A stretch of DNA of 20,340 nucleotides from an uncultured Bacteroidales bacterium (lineage in GTDB: Bacteria; Bacteroidota; Bacteroidia; Bacteroidales; UBA932), in NCBI GenBank assembly GCA_934667175.1, contig CAKULN010000046.1:1-20340 (forward strand). Direction: 5' to 3'. Below, piece by piece: positions 6,851 through 14,795 of this stretch. A program made the position numbers and the translations under genes. Below the pieces are notes generated by a model. That model did not search any database, was not told where the DNA came from, and worked only from the letters and a program-made list of their open reading frames with translations. Within the stretch, counting starts at the first letter, position 1. Each line of letters begins with the position of its first letter.

Positions 6851-9120
6851 AATGACACTGGACGAATCGGCAAGCCAAGGTAACGTGGAAATGACGATAA
6901 GTCGACTTTCTCATTATTACCTTTTTTTACAGCGAAAGTGCCTGCCATTGTCTTATCCTTAATATCGCCATATGAGGTCCAATACAGCCCATTGTATATG
7001 GTTGGATTATATGTTGGTGATGGAAGGAAGATGCTGTTCCCTTCATAACCAGGGAATTCGCTTGTCACGATAAAGCCGTTTCTTGTATCATCCCATGTAC
7101 ACTTACAATGTTCTACAAGTTTTATAAGCTCATTGTGGGTCGGAGTACGCCAAGATCCTCCCCAGTTAACGGTGGCCGCATCATCATCTTTAATCAAGAA
7201 CAATCTATCATCTGTAGAATTGTACTTGGTGTAGCTCTCATTCTCGTACCATTTGTAGTTGTCCAAAGAATACGTGGCTTTCGGTGTCGTCTCACCCCAG
7301 GCGAATTTCGATCCGACTTCCTCCGGCTTATCAGCGCCTATGTTGCAGGTGGCCCACTTCAAGCCGTCACCCATCTCAACATATTCATGACCGTAGAGTT
7401 TGTCCGGCTCCAGACTGCCCGACACGGCTTTAAGGCGGATGAAGTCTGAGGAGATTTCCCAACCCTGAGTGGAATCTTCAATGAGAAGCTTCGCGTAAGT
7501 TGGATATGCCCATGCGGCATCAAAGAATGTAGCCGAAGAACTCTTGATGCCCTCCGCTGAAGCCTTGACCACAGCAACACCGTTTGATTCCGTCAAAACT
7601 CCTATGACGTTCAGATCAAATGTCTTCCATTGACCACGCCCCCAATCCACGTAGGCCAGCATCTTGACATTGTTTTTGTTCAATTTAGACACAACCCCGA
7701 CAGGGCGGACATCAAACCTCATCCGGAAAGTCTTAGTGTCACTATACACGTTATGCACACCGTCTGAATACTCTGGACGATAGGTCACAGACTGAATCTT
7801 GTTCTGAATCTCACCCAAGGCTTTATTAATCGTGTCAATCGCGTCACGAACATCATCATAACATTTATCGATACGAGATCTTAATTCAGCGGCAGTTTTA
7901 TCGATCTTGTCATTAGCATCTTTTATCGCTTTCTCCAAGTCAGCGTTCAGGCCAGAAATCGCGTCCCTAATGGCCTTCTCGTAAGCGGTTGTAATCTCTT
8001 TCTTGGCTGCTACCAGTGCCGATGACAGCTCGGCGATCTCCTTTGAGTTGGCCTCGATAGCTTTCTCGGTCTCGGCCAAAGCCTCTTTCAGTTTGGTGAT
8101 GTCGCCTGTGTTGGCGTCAATCAAGCCTTTAAGGAGAGCCTCCTGAGACTTAAGCTGGCTCTCAAGGTCAATCTTCTGGGTCTCAAGGGCAGCCTTGGTC
8201 TCCTCGATTGTCCAGTAGGCGGTCAATTTCTCGTTCACCCAAGACTTCATGGATGACTCCAACGTTTCAATAGATGCTTTCAAATTGGCGGCCCAGGCCT
8301 TCTCCAACTCATTACGGGTGGTGGAGATGGCTGTCGTGTAGGCTGTGGTGATGTCAGACACCTCTTTGCCGATTCTCTCGTTCAATCCGGAGACCTCATC
8401 GGCGATCTTGCTTCCAAGGTCATTGACAGACTTGTTCAAATCCTCTGTAAACTTATTCGCAAGGCGTGTCTCAAGGTCTGTAAGAGATTTATTCAGACCG
8501 CTGATCCCGGAATTGATTCCCGCTATCTGATCCACGATGCCGTTGTAATGCTCAAGAGTCGCGAACGCGGCGGTCGCCCAGTCCTTTGTGCCTTTGAGTT
8601 CCTTATCGACATAGCCCTTAAGGTCAGAGATTTTTTTCTCCAACTCGGTGTCCTTTGCCTTAAGATCTGAGATGGTGTTGTTTATGGCTGTCAGTTTGCC
8701 TTCGAGCTCAATCTTGGCGGCCTCAAGATTGGCAAGAACATTAGCTTTTGCGGTGTTTATCGCTTCGATGAGTTCCTCCTTGTTCTTCTTGTCGCTCGTC
8801 TGAAGTTCCTTCACGGTGTTCTCAAGATCGGATTTCACAGCGGTGATGCTTTTCTCGTTGTCAGAGATGGATTTCCGGAGATCAGCAGCGGTGCCTTCCA
8901 TGACGGTGATCATGTCCTTGAGGTCCTTGTCGGCCTGCTCAAGTTTCGGAAGAGAGGCGTTGATGTTCTCTATCTGCTGGCTGATGGACTTGATCTGATT
9001 GCTCTCAATCTCATCAATCCTCTTGTTAAGGTTTTCGATGTCCTTGTCATAATCCGCGCAGCCGGAAGCCACAAGGGCGATAGCGCCGAATAGGGCGGCA
9101 ATATATTTTTTCATATTCAT
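6847..9120 (-). CDS. Coiled-coil lipoprotein with C-terminal Fib_succ_major-like domain
   Basis: 757 residues from the ATG at 9120; the frame is open to 9162, but those extra codons overlap the end of the upstream gene and precede a clean signal peptide. ATG 9114 is equally plausible. The lipobox VASGC places the lipidated Cys at 21. Residues 25-430 are a long, nearly continuous coiled coil (heptads of Leu/Ile, many Lys/Glu/Ala). It includes the segment DLETRLANKF and the aromatic motif YWTIEE shared with the upstream paralogue. Next comes a beta-rich segment opening KIQSVTYRPEYSDG and containing FRMRFDVRP. Residues about 576-757 resemble the Fib_succ_major domain: YGHEYVEMGDGLKWATCNIG, FAWGETTPKATY, SWRTPTHNEL, and a closing GLPIRPVSF. 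It is probably surface-exposed or periplasmic with the head held off the membrane; the ligand is unknown. It lies 31 nt after its paralogue, in one operon. Confidence 0.85.
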   Translation of the reverse strand: MNMKKYIAALFGAIALVASGCADYDKDIENLNKRIDEIESNQIKSISQQIENINASLPKLEQADKDLKDMITVMEGTAADLRKSISDNEKSITAVKSDLENTVKELQTSDKKNKEELIEAINTAKANVLANLEAAKIELEGKLTAINNTISDLKAKDTELEKKISDLKGYVDKELKGTKDWATAAFATLEHYNGIVDQIAGINSGISGLNKSLTDLETRLANKFTEDLNKSVNDLGSKIADEVSGLNERIGKEVSDITTAYTTAISTTRNELEKAWAANLKASIETLESSMKSWVNEKLTAYWTIEETKAALETQKIDLESQLKSQEALLKGLIDANTGDITKLKEALAETEKAIEANSKEIAELSSALVAAKKEITTAYEKAIRDAISGLNADLEKAIKDANDKIDKTAAELRSRIDKCYDDVRDAIDTINKALGEIQNKIQSVTYRPEYSDGVHNVYSDTKTFRMRFDVRPVGVVSKLNKNNVKMLAYVDWGRGQWKTFDLNVIGVLTESNGVAVVKASAEGIKSSSATFFDAAWAYPTYAKLLIEDSTQGWEISSDFIRLKAVSGSLEPDKLYGHEYVEMGDGLKWATCNIGADKPEEVGSKFAWGETTPKATYSLDNYKWYENESYTKYNSTDDRLFLIKDDDAATVNWGGSWRTPTHNELIKLVEHCKCTWDDTRNGFIVTSEFPGYEGNSIFLPSPTYNPTIYNGLYWTSYGDIKDKTMAGTFAVKKGNNEKVDLSSFPRYLGLPIRPVSF

Positions 9121-9151
9121 TGTGCTTATATTCATTAAGTTATATAATATT

Positions 9152-11641
9152 TTATTTTTCAATGTAAGTCACCCCTGTGGTTGGCTGGCCTTGGGCGATT
9201 ACTGAATTACTAACCCATCTTTTCACAACATTCCGGGTCTCCTTATTGCAGTTTCTGATGTATATCTTAAAACCAAACCTATCGCTCGGAATGCCGCTGA
9301 AAACCCAATACTCGTATGCTTCCCAGTTGTCCTTCGTGATCATCTTGTTGTAATTGGTCAGATTCCACCCATCCAAAATCACCTCTTTGAGTGATTGGCA
9401 GGCACAGAACATCTCAGTAACACAATCAACCTCACTCACATCCCACTTCGAAAGATCCAGTTTCTTAAGCTGAGTGCACCAACAGAATGCTCTATACAAA
9501 TCCTTAGGTTTAGGACGCCAGGATGACATTCTCAAATCGTCCAGATTATTGCAATTCTCAAACAAGCTCCCAAAATTATAGACTTTCGAAACATCCAATT
9601 TTTCCAAATCCGCAAATTCAAGCCAGTATTGGTTATAAAAAGACAAATTAATATAAAGATTACGTTTAGCCACCGTAACATCCCTGCACACCTTTATCTT
9701 CTTCAATGTGGCGTTTTTATCTTCATCCCAACCCTTTCTACTTAGGTTAAGCAATAATTCGCCAATCTCCCCACCTGTAAAGTCAATCCTTCCATAGGTG
9801 TGTTTCATATTCAGAAAACCATTCCCCTCTTTACCATAACACTTCACTCCTGCGATCTCGCTGTCCGGCAGCATTTTTCCGTCTGTTGTGGTATAACGGA
9901 TCACCGGATCCTCAAGAGCTTGAGCCTTAAGAGGAACATACTTCGTGCTGAGATCTCCGACAGCAACAGCCACACTCGCCGGGATCTTACCGTCAATGAA
10001 ATCCTTAGAGACTTTGGACGCGTCAATGGTAACGGTAATGACTCCGGACGCGTTACTGAAATCAGTTATGTCCAGCGCCACATCATCTCCGGCAGCCGCT
10101 CTGGTCTTGGTGTAAAGCAGACGTGCAGACAGCAGATCCGCTGTGATGTTGGCCGCTTCACTTGCCGGACGCACGTCGAACCTGAATTTGATGTACCTGT
10201 AATTCTCGCTGCCAGGGAAATCCGGATCACCTTTGTCGTAGTAAAGGGTCTCCTTGCCGTCCGATGATAAAGGAAACCAAGACACAGATTGGATTTTTGC
10301 AGCTTGAGCGGCTTTCAGGAGTTCAGCCAATCTGCTCTCCATCGTCTTTATACCATCCTCAGTGTACTTAAGCCTCGCCTCTATGTCCTTCTTCTTATTA
10401 TCCAGTTTGCTGTTCACCGAAGTGATTTGGTCATTGATCTTATCATTAAAGGCCCCCTTATAGTCAGTGATCGACTTGGAGATCGCATCTGTATATTCCT
10501 TGGTCAAGTCAGTTTTCGCCTGCGCCAAATCGTTCTCAAAGGTTTTGAGATTAGTTGCATTCTGAGCCACCGCTCCATCAAGTTCCGTAAGCTTGTCATT
10601 CAAAGCCTTGGTATCACCAACGTTCGCATTGATCAGTCCGTTCAGGAAAGTCTTCTTTACCTCAAGTTGCCCCTGAATGTCAGCCATCTGAGCTCCCAGT
10701 TCAGCCTTGACCTCCTCTATTGTCCAATAGCCGGTGAGGGTTTCGTTGACCCACCGCTTCATCGAGGTCTCACAGTCATCAATGGTTTTCTTCAGGCTTT
10801 CGTTCCACCACTTGTCCATCTCGTCGCGGGCTGTCGCCACAGCGGCGGTGTAGGCAGTGGTGATGTCGGCCACTTTCTTGTCGATTCTTTCACCAAGATC
10901 ACCTATTTCTTTCCCGAGTTTGGATTTGACACCATCCATCGCGGTTTTCAGATCCTCTGAATATTTCTTCGACAGACGGGTCTCAAGATCTGCCATCGAA
11001 GTCTTGAGGCCGTCTATCTCACCATTGATTCCTCCAAGTTGCTCCACAATCGAGTCATACTGCCCCAATGTCATAAAAGTAGCGGAGAACCAATCCTTGG
11101 CGCCTTTCAACTCCTTGTCGATGTAAGTCTTAAGATCGGAAATCTTATTTTCAAGATTCTCATCCTTCTTCTTAAGGTCCGAAATCGCGTTGTCTATCAA
11201 GGCAAGTTTTCCGTCCAGCTCGGTCTTCCCGGACTCAAGCAAGGCGAGAAGCACAGCCTTGGCTTTCCCCAGCGAATCAAGAATATATTCCTTGTCCGAC
11301 CTGTCTCCGTCCTCAAGTGCCTTGGCGGCATTCTCAATGTCTGCTCTCAGGGCGGCGACGCTTTTCTCATTCTCAGAGATCGAATCCTCTAATCCGGCAG
11401 CCGTCTTGCGAAGATTCTCTATCATCCCTTTCAGATCAGCGTCCGCCTTCTCCAGCAGAGGGAGGGAGGCGTTGATCGCGGCAATCTGTCCGTCAATCGA
11501 TGCGATACGATTGTCCTCGAGGGCGTCAAGTCTCTTGTCCACTTCTTCGATGTCCGGAGAATAATCCGTACAGCCGAAAGACAGTAGAAGGCACAAGGAT
11601 AGAAGTATCCCGATGCCAGCTTTCTCAATTAATTCCGTCAT
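9152..11641 (-). CDS. Coiled-coil lipoprotein with C-terminal BspA/DUF285-like repeats
   Basis: 829 residues. The signal peptide ends in lipobox LSFGC with lipidated Cys24, followed by TDYSPDIEEVDKRLDALED. Residues 28-460 are a coiled coil clearly homologous to that of the downstream gene: matching blocks are INASLP.LE.AD.DLK, ISDLK.Y.DKELKG.KDW, DLETRL and YWTIEE. A linker follows (KIQSVSWFPLSSDG, then FRFDVRPAS), also shared. The C-terminal region is unrelated to the neighbour's. It carries leucine-rich repeats of BspA/DUF285 type, seen in LEKLDVSKVYNFGSLFENC, LKKLDLSKWDVSEV and FCACQSLKEVILDGWNL. Such repeats in Bacteroidales often mediate adhesion or ligand binding, which is only an inference here. 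It is first in the two-gene operon, with a promoter about 105 nt upstream. Confidence 0.85.
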   Translation of the reverse strand: MTELIEKAGIGILLSLCLLLSFGCTDYSPDIEEVDKRLDALEDNRIASIDGQIAAINASLPLLEKADADLKGMIENLRKTAAGLEDSISENEKSVAALRADIENAAKALEDGDRSDKEYILDSLGKAKAVLLALLESGKTELDGKLALIDNAISDLKKKDENLENKISDLKTYIDKELKGAKDWFSATFMTLGQYDSIVEQLGGINGEIDGLKTSMADLETRLSKKYSEDLKTAMDGVKSKLGKEIGDLGERIDKKVADITTAYTAAVATARDEMDKWWNESLKKTIDDCETSMKRWVNETLTGYWTIEEVKAELGAQMADIQGQLEVKKTFLNGLINANVGDTKALNDKLTELDGAVAQNATNLKTFENDLAQAKTDLTKEYTDAISKSITDYKGAFNDKINDQITSVNSKLDNKKKDIEARLKYTEDGIKTMESRLAELLKAAQAAKIQSVSWFPLSSDGKETLYYDKGDPDFPGSENYRYIKFRFDVRPASEAANITADLLSARLLYTKTRAAAGDDVALDITDFSNASGVITVTIDASKVSKDFIDGKIPASVAVAVGDLSTKYVPLKAQALEDPVIRYTTTDGKMLPDSEIAGVKCYGKEGNGFLNMKHTYGRIDFTGGEIGELLLNLSRKGWDEDKNATLKKIKVCRDVTVAKRNLYINLSFYNQYWLEFADLEKLDVSKVYNFGSLFENCNNLDDLRMSSWRPKPKDLYRAFCWCTQLKKLDLSKWDVSEVDCVTEMFCACQSLKEVILDGWNLTNYNKMITKDNWEAYEYWVFSGIPSDRFGFKIYIRNCNKETRNVVKRWVSNSVIAQGQPTTGVTYIEK

Positions 11642-11746
11642 AGTTTATCATATATTTGAATATTCACTTAGTTCATGCAGAATGCCATCAGAAGTCTTCA
11701 CCATAGGTCGTGGCGCCCCTCAATCATGTTCATGGAATTCAATGAA

Positions 11747-11777
11747 CAAAAATAATCATGGAGGAGGTAAACGCAAA
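11747..11777 (-). promoter_or_regulatory. Predicted promoter of the two-lipoprotein operon
   Basis: On the minus strand TTTG (11777-11774), a 19-bp spacer and TATTTTTG (11754-11747) match the consensus exactly. The inferred transcription start near 11740 gives a leader of about 100 nt before the ATG at 11641. Confidence 0.65.
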
Positions 11778-11785
11778 AGAATGAG

Positions 11786-11821
11786 GGTAGTAGATTTCGT
11801 TCAGACACGAAATTTACTACC
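11786..11821. repeat. 15-bp inverted repeat upstream of the lipoprotein promoter
   Basis: GGTAGTAGATTTCGT (11786-11800) and ACGAAATTTACTACC (11807-11821) pair at 14 of 15 positions (15 with one G-U) around a 6-nt loop. It sits 9 bp upstream of the -33 of the lipoprotein promoter. Two direct copies of TTACCAGTA follow within about 25 bp. It could be a regulator site, or the terminator of the transporter transcript reading leftward, where it is followed by ATTCTTTTGCG. Confidence 0.55.
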
Positions 11822-11893
11822 TCGCAACGAAACTTACCAGTAAATTTACCAGTAGAAAAGCACAATATATCGCTTCGGTGTTTCGATAGGTGC

Positions 11894-12080
11894 GGTCACT
11901 TCGACAGGCTCAGTGACCTGAAGTACTTCAATTGGCATCACCGGTCACTGAACTTTCGGTCACTGAGCCTGTCGAAGTGACCGAACCTGTCGAAGTGACT
12001 GAGCCTGTCGAAGTGACTGAGCCTGTCGAAGTGACAGAGCCTGTCGAAGTGACTGAGCCTGTCGAAGTGACCGAGCCTGC
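11894..12080. repeat. REP-like palindrome cluster A with an 18-bp tandem expansion
   Basis: One full copy of the 25-bp palindrome runs forward at 11894-11918: GGTCACT, core TCGACAGGCTC, AGTGACC. A reverse copy at 11958-11982 opens a tandem array. Its 18-bp unit GAGCCTGTCGAAGTGACT repeats six times from 11965 to 12072, with 1-2 changes per unit, and then decays. The cluster lies between the lipoprotein promoter and the 3' end of the transporter gene, reaching to within about 25 bp of its stop. The rest of the 11642-12103 gap holds the promoter and inverted repeat listed separately; no gene is seen. Confidence 0.9.
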
Positions 12081-12103
12081 CGCCCACACGAACTGCGACA
12101 GCG

Positions 12104-13783
12104 TCAAAGCAGCATCATCACCTGCCCGGAGATGACACGCAGGAACATTTCCATCGGATAGACCGTGGCATAGGCGACGGACGGCTCGTCATCATCAACA
12201 GTGGTAAGGGCGTAGTTAAGAGCGATAGGATTGGCCATCGAGGCGCACAACATACCGACATTCTCCGAATAGTCCGTCTTGCAGAACCTACCGGCGACAA
12301 AGCCGACCAGAAGCACCGGAACCACGGCCAGAAGCACACTGACCCCGATCCACAGCAAGCCCTCGGGCCTTAAGACCGTCTCAAAGAAATCCGGTCCGGC
12401 GCTGAGTCCCAGACCTGCCAGATAGATTGTCAGACCGAACTGTCTGAGCATCAGATTCGCGCTATGGGTCGTGTAGGTGGTCAGATGGATCCTCGGCCCG
12501 AAAGCGCCCATCAGGATGCCGATCAGAATCGGTCCGCCAGCGATCCCAAGCCTGACCGGGACACTCATCCCCGGAACAGAGATCGGAAGGCTGCCAAGAA
12601 TCAAGCCGAGCATTAGCCCGATGAAAATGAACAGCAGATTCGGATTGCGAAGCTCTTTCTCTTGGTTACCAAGAACTTCCGCAACCCTGTCTATCGCTTT
12701 CTGCTCCCCCACTATCGTCAGTTTGTCTCCAATCTGGAGTCTGAGGTCACGGGACGGAAGCAGATCGATGCCGGCCCGGTTCACCCTCGTGATGTTGATC
12801 CTGTAAGCGTTGCGCAGATGCAGATCCCCGAGTTTCGCCCCGTTGACACTCGTCTTGGTCACGAAAATATGCCTGGAAACCAGCATCCCGTCCAGATGGT
12901 TCCAGTCTATGTCCTTCTTGTTCCAATCCTTCACGACCTTCTCGCCGAACAACTGCTCGGCGGCCCCGGCATCCATCTCACGGGTCAGCACAAGCACATG
13001 CTCACCTTCCTCAAGAACCGTGTCACCGTCCGGGATAATCACCTGCCCACGGCCTTCGCCGGCATATTTCCAAACCCTGGAGACAACAATCCTGATGTGG
13101 GCGTCCTTCATTATGTCGCGGATGGTCTTGCCGAAGACCGCAGGGTTGCTGACCCTGAACTCCGTGATGAAAGTCTGGTTGTTGTGCACATCCTTAGGAC
13201 CGCGGTTCTTACGGAATATGGCCGAGAGAATCGCCACGCAGAGAATCACGCCGATCACTCCGAAAGGGTAACCCACAGCGCATGCCGTGGCCATCTGATT
13301 CGAGACATCCACCGCTCCGGGATCGGTCTGGAGCATGGTCTGCTGTGCGGCTCCGAGCATGGGAGTGTTTGTCGCCGCCCCAGTGAGAAGACCAGTCGCC
13401 ACCGGCAGCGATATGCCACAAAATTTACTTATTCCCAAAGTCATGACAGTGCCGACAAGCAGCACAGCAAACGCAAGGATATTCAGTTTGATTCCTCCTT
13501 TTTTCAGCGAGGGAAAGAAGCTCGGGCCGACCTGAAGACCAAGGGTGAACACAAAGAGCACAAGGCCGAAGTTCTGCGCCAACGCCAACATACGGGGATC
13601 AATGTCAAGCCCGAAATGTCCCACAATGATACCTGCGAAAAACACGAAAGTGACTCCCAGACTCACCCCTTTGAATTTGATCTTATTGCACAACAGTCCG
13701 GCGACGCAGATCAAGGACAGGACGAGAATCGCCTGAATGTAAGTCTGTTCCGTGAATATCTCGATGAACCAGTTCATAGTCAT
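12104..13783 (-). CDS. AspT/YidE/YbjL-type transporter with two RCK_C domains
   Basis: 559 residues with the duplicated layout of the aspartate:alanine exchanger (AAE) family. A membrane half of about five helices spans 15-190 and carries the Gly-rich hairpin GLLTGAATNTPMLGAA near 151-166. Two tandem cytosolic RCK_C (TrkA-C) domains follow (about 210-290 and 303-375, the second ending LQIGDKLTIVG). A second membrane half spans about 380-559 and contains GILMGAFGPRIHLTTYTTHSA and the closing motif GLGLSAGPDFF. It sits in the inner membrane and probably moves a carboxylate or similar anion; the substrate cannot be read from sequence. The start is ATG 13783, with ATG 13777 two codons in. A -7 element lies only about 16 bp upstream, so the leader is very short. 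It is divergent from the lysozyme gene. Confidence 0.88.
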   Translation of the reverse strand: MTMNWFIEIFTEQTYIQAILVLSLICVAGLLCNKIKFKGVSLGVTFVFFAGIIVGHFGLDIDPRMLALAQNFGLVLFVFTLGLQVGPSFFPSLKKGGIKLNILAFAVLLVGTVMTLGISKFCGISLPVATGLLTGAATNTPMLGAAQQTMLQTDPGAVDVSNQMATACAVGYPFGVIGVILCVAILSAIFRKNRGPKDVHNNQTFITEFRVSNPAVFGKTIRDIMKDAHIRIVVSRVWKYAGEGRGQVIIPDGDTVLEEGEHVLVLTREMDAGAAEQLFGEKVVKDWNKKDIDWNHLDGMLVSRHIFVTKTSVNGAKLGDLHLRNAYRINITRVNRAGIDLLPSRDLRLQIGDKLTIVGEQKAIDRVAEVLGNQEKELRNPNLLFIFIGLMLGLILGSLPISVPGMSVPVRLGIAGGPILIGILMGAFGPRIHLTTYTTHSANLMLRQFGLTIYLAGLGLSAGPDFFETVLRPEGLLWIGVSVLLAVVPVLLVGFVAGRFCKTDYSENVGMLCASMANPIALNYALTTVDDDEPSVAYATVYPMEMFLRVISGQVMMLL

Positions 13784-13798
13784 TTACTATACAACGCA

Positions 13799-13806
13799 CA
13801 AAGATA
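13799..13806 (-). promoter_or_regulatory. Predicted -7 element of the transporter gene
   Basis: On the minus strand TATCTTTG matches TAnnTTTG. No clear -33 TTTG is present; its expected site falls on the -7 of the opposing lysozyme promoter. The inferred transcript would have a leader of roughly 10 nt. Confidence 0.45.
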
Positions 13807-13821
13807 GTGAGAATAATTCAT

Positions 13822-13829
13822 TATTTTTG
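13822..13829 (+). promoter_or_regulatory. Predicted -7 element of the lysozyme gene
   Basis: TATTTTTG matches TAnnTTTG, with no clear -33. The inferred transcription start near 13835 lies within a base or two of the ATG at 13834 and 5 nt before ATG 13840. The transcript would be leaderless or nearly so. Confidence 0.4.
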
Positions 13830-13833
13830 TTCC

Positions 13834-14694
13834 ATGAATATGCCATCGTCCAAGAATGGAAGCGTTAGTGACAAGGGACGCAAGAAAGCCGTGAAGTCCC
13901 CTTCACCCAAGAAACGCAAGTACCGCAGGAAGAAAAAGCCGGGGGAAATCAGCCTCGGAGCATGGACTGCGGTAGGGATCGCTGTGGCTGTTCTCATTGC
14001 ACTGGTGATGATTTTCCACAAATGTGGCGGAGCGGTAGACTACGAGACCGGAGCCAAGGTGCCACCGGGAGAGTGGCGCTACGGGATCGACATCTCGCAC
14101 CATAACGGAGGAAGGATAGTCTGGGATTCGTTGTATGTGCTGACAGACAGGCGTGGAAGGACGATCAGGGACATCCACGAGGCCTATGACATAAAGCCGG
14201 TCAGTTTTGTGTTCATCAAGGCTACGGAAGGGGTTTCCATGGTGGACAAGGATTTCAGCAGGAATTGGAAGGAGGCGGGCCGCTCAGGCCTGAAAAGGGG
14301 CGCATACCACTTTTTCAGAAGTTCAAAGGACGGCGCGGCACAGGCCGAGCTGTTCATCCGGACTGTGGGCGACTTGAGATTCAAGGACTTGCCTCCTGTC
14401 CTTGACATTGAGAGCATCCACCGTGGAGGATCGAGGAAGAGGCTGAACGAGGAGGCCCTCAAGTGGCTCAAGGTCATAGAGAGTCATTACGGCAAGAGGC
14501 CTATAGTCTATTCGGGAGCGTCTTTCGCCAGAGACTTTCTTGACAAGGAAATCACCGGGAACTATCCGGTCTGGATCGCACATTATGAAAAAGACCAGCC
14601 CTCTTTTGAGGGTTGGACTTGGTGGCAGTTCACTGACAGGGCTGTCGTGAAAGGGGTGCCTGGGTTGGTTGACCTCAGTGTGACGAGACGTTAA
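13834..14694 (+). CDS. Membrane-anchored GH25 family lysozyme
   Basis: 286 residues from ATG 13834 (or 284 from ATG 13840). An in-frame GTG at 13807 lies upstream of the predicted promoter and is rejected. Residues 1-40 are very basic (KKRKYRRKKK), then one transmembrane helix spans about 42-62, giving a type II topology with the catalytic domain in the periplasm. Residues 80-286 form a GH25 muramidase barrel: Asp86 in YGIDISHHNG, FIKATEG near 126-132, GAYHFF near 156-161, and the catalytic pair Asp191/Glu193 in VLDIES. WTWWQF lies near the C-terminus. GH25 enzymes cut the MurNAc-GlcNAc bond of peptidoglycan. Membrane tethering points to cell-wall remodelling rather than killing of rivals, by inference. 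It is followed by REP-like cluster B. Confidence 0.9.
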   Translation: MNMPSSKNGSVSDKGRKKAVKSPSPKKRKYRRKKKPGEISLGAWTAVGIAVAVLIALVMIFHKCGGAVDYETGAKVPPGEWRYGIDISHHNGGRIVWDSLYVLTDRRGRTIRDIHEAYDIKPVSFVFIKATEGVSMVDKDFSRNWKEAGRSGLKRGAYHFFRSSKDGAAQAELFIRTVGDLRFKDLPPVLDIESIHRGGSRKRLNEEALKWLKVIESHYGKRPIVYSGASFARDFLDKEITGNYPVWIAHYEKDQPSFEGWTWWQFTDRAVVKGVPGLVDLSVTRR

Positions 14695-14698
14695 GACC

Positions 14699-14788
14699 GG
14701 TCGCTTCGACAGGCTCAGGGGCAAAGTGGCAGTCGCTTCGACAGGCTCAGCGACCATCACCGCGGTCACTGAGCTTGTCGAAGTGACC
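14699..14788. repeat. REP-like palindrome cluster B
   Basis: Three copies sit between the convergent lysozyme and unknown-protein genes. Forward copies at 14699-14720 (right arm lost) and 14732-14754 have arms GTCGC and GCGAC, a compensatory change from GTCAC and GTGAC. A reverse copy with the full arms lies at 14764-14788. The paired arm change keeps the hairpin, which suggests selection on or copying of a folded form. Confidence 0.85.
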
Positions 14789-14795
14789 CTCAAAC

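Noticed and set aside
9121..9162. Longer N-terminus of the Fib_succ_major-type lipoprotein
   Set aside because: The extra codons overlap the end of the upstream gene and would bury the lipoprotein signal peptide; ATG 9120 or 9114 gives a normal one.
11642..11893. Invertible (phase-variable) promoter of the lipoprotein operon
   Set aside because: The only strong inverted repeat has its arms 6 nt apart and does not flank the promoter, and no invertase gene is in the window.
11932..12135. Plus-strand 67-codon frame encoding TEPVEV repeats
   Set aside because: It is produced by the 18-bp tandem repeat staying in frame, runs antisense into the transporter 3' end, and has no promoter or start signal.
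12662..13807. 381-codon plus-strand frame opposite the transporter gene
   Set aside because: It is antisense to a well-supported membrane protein, and its His/Arg-rich translation has no family features.
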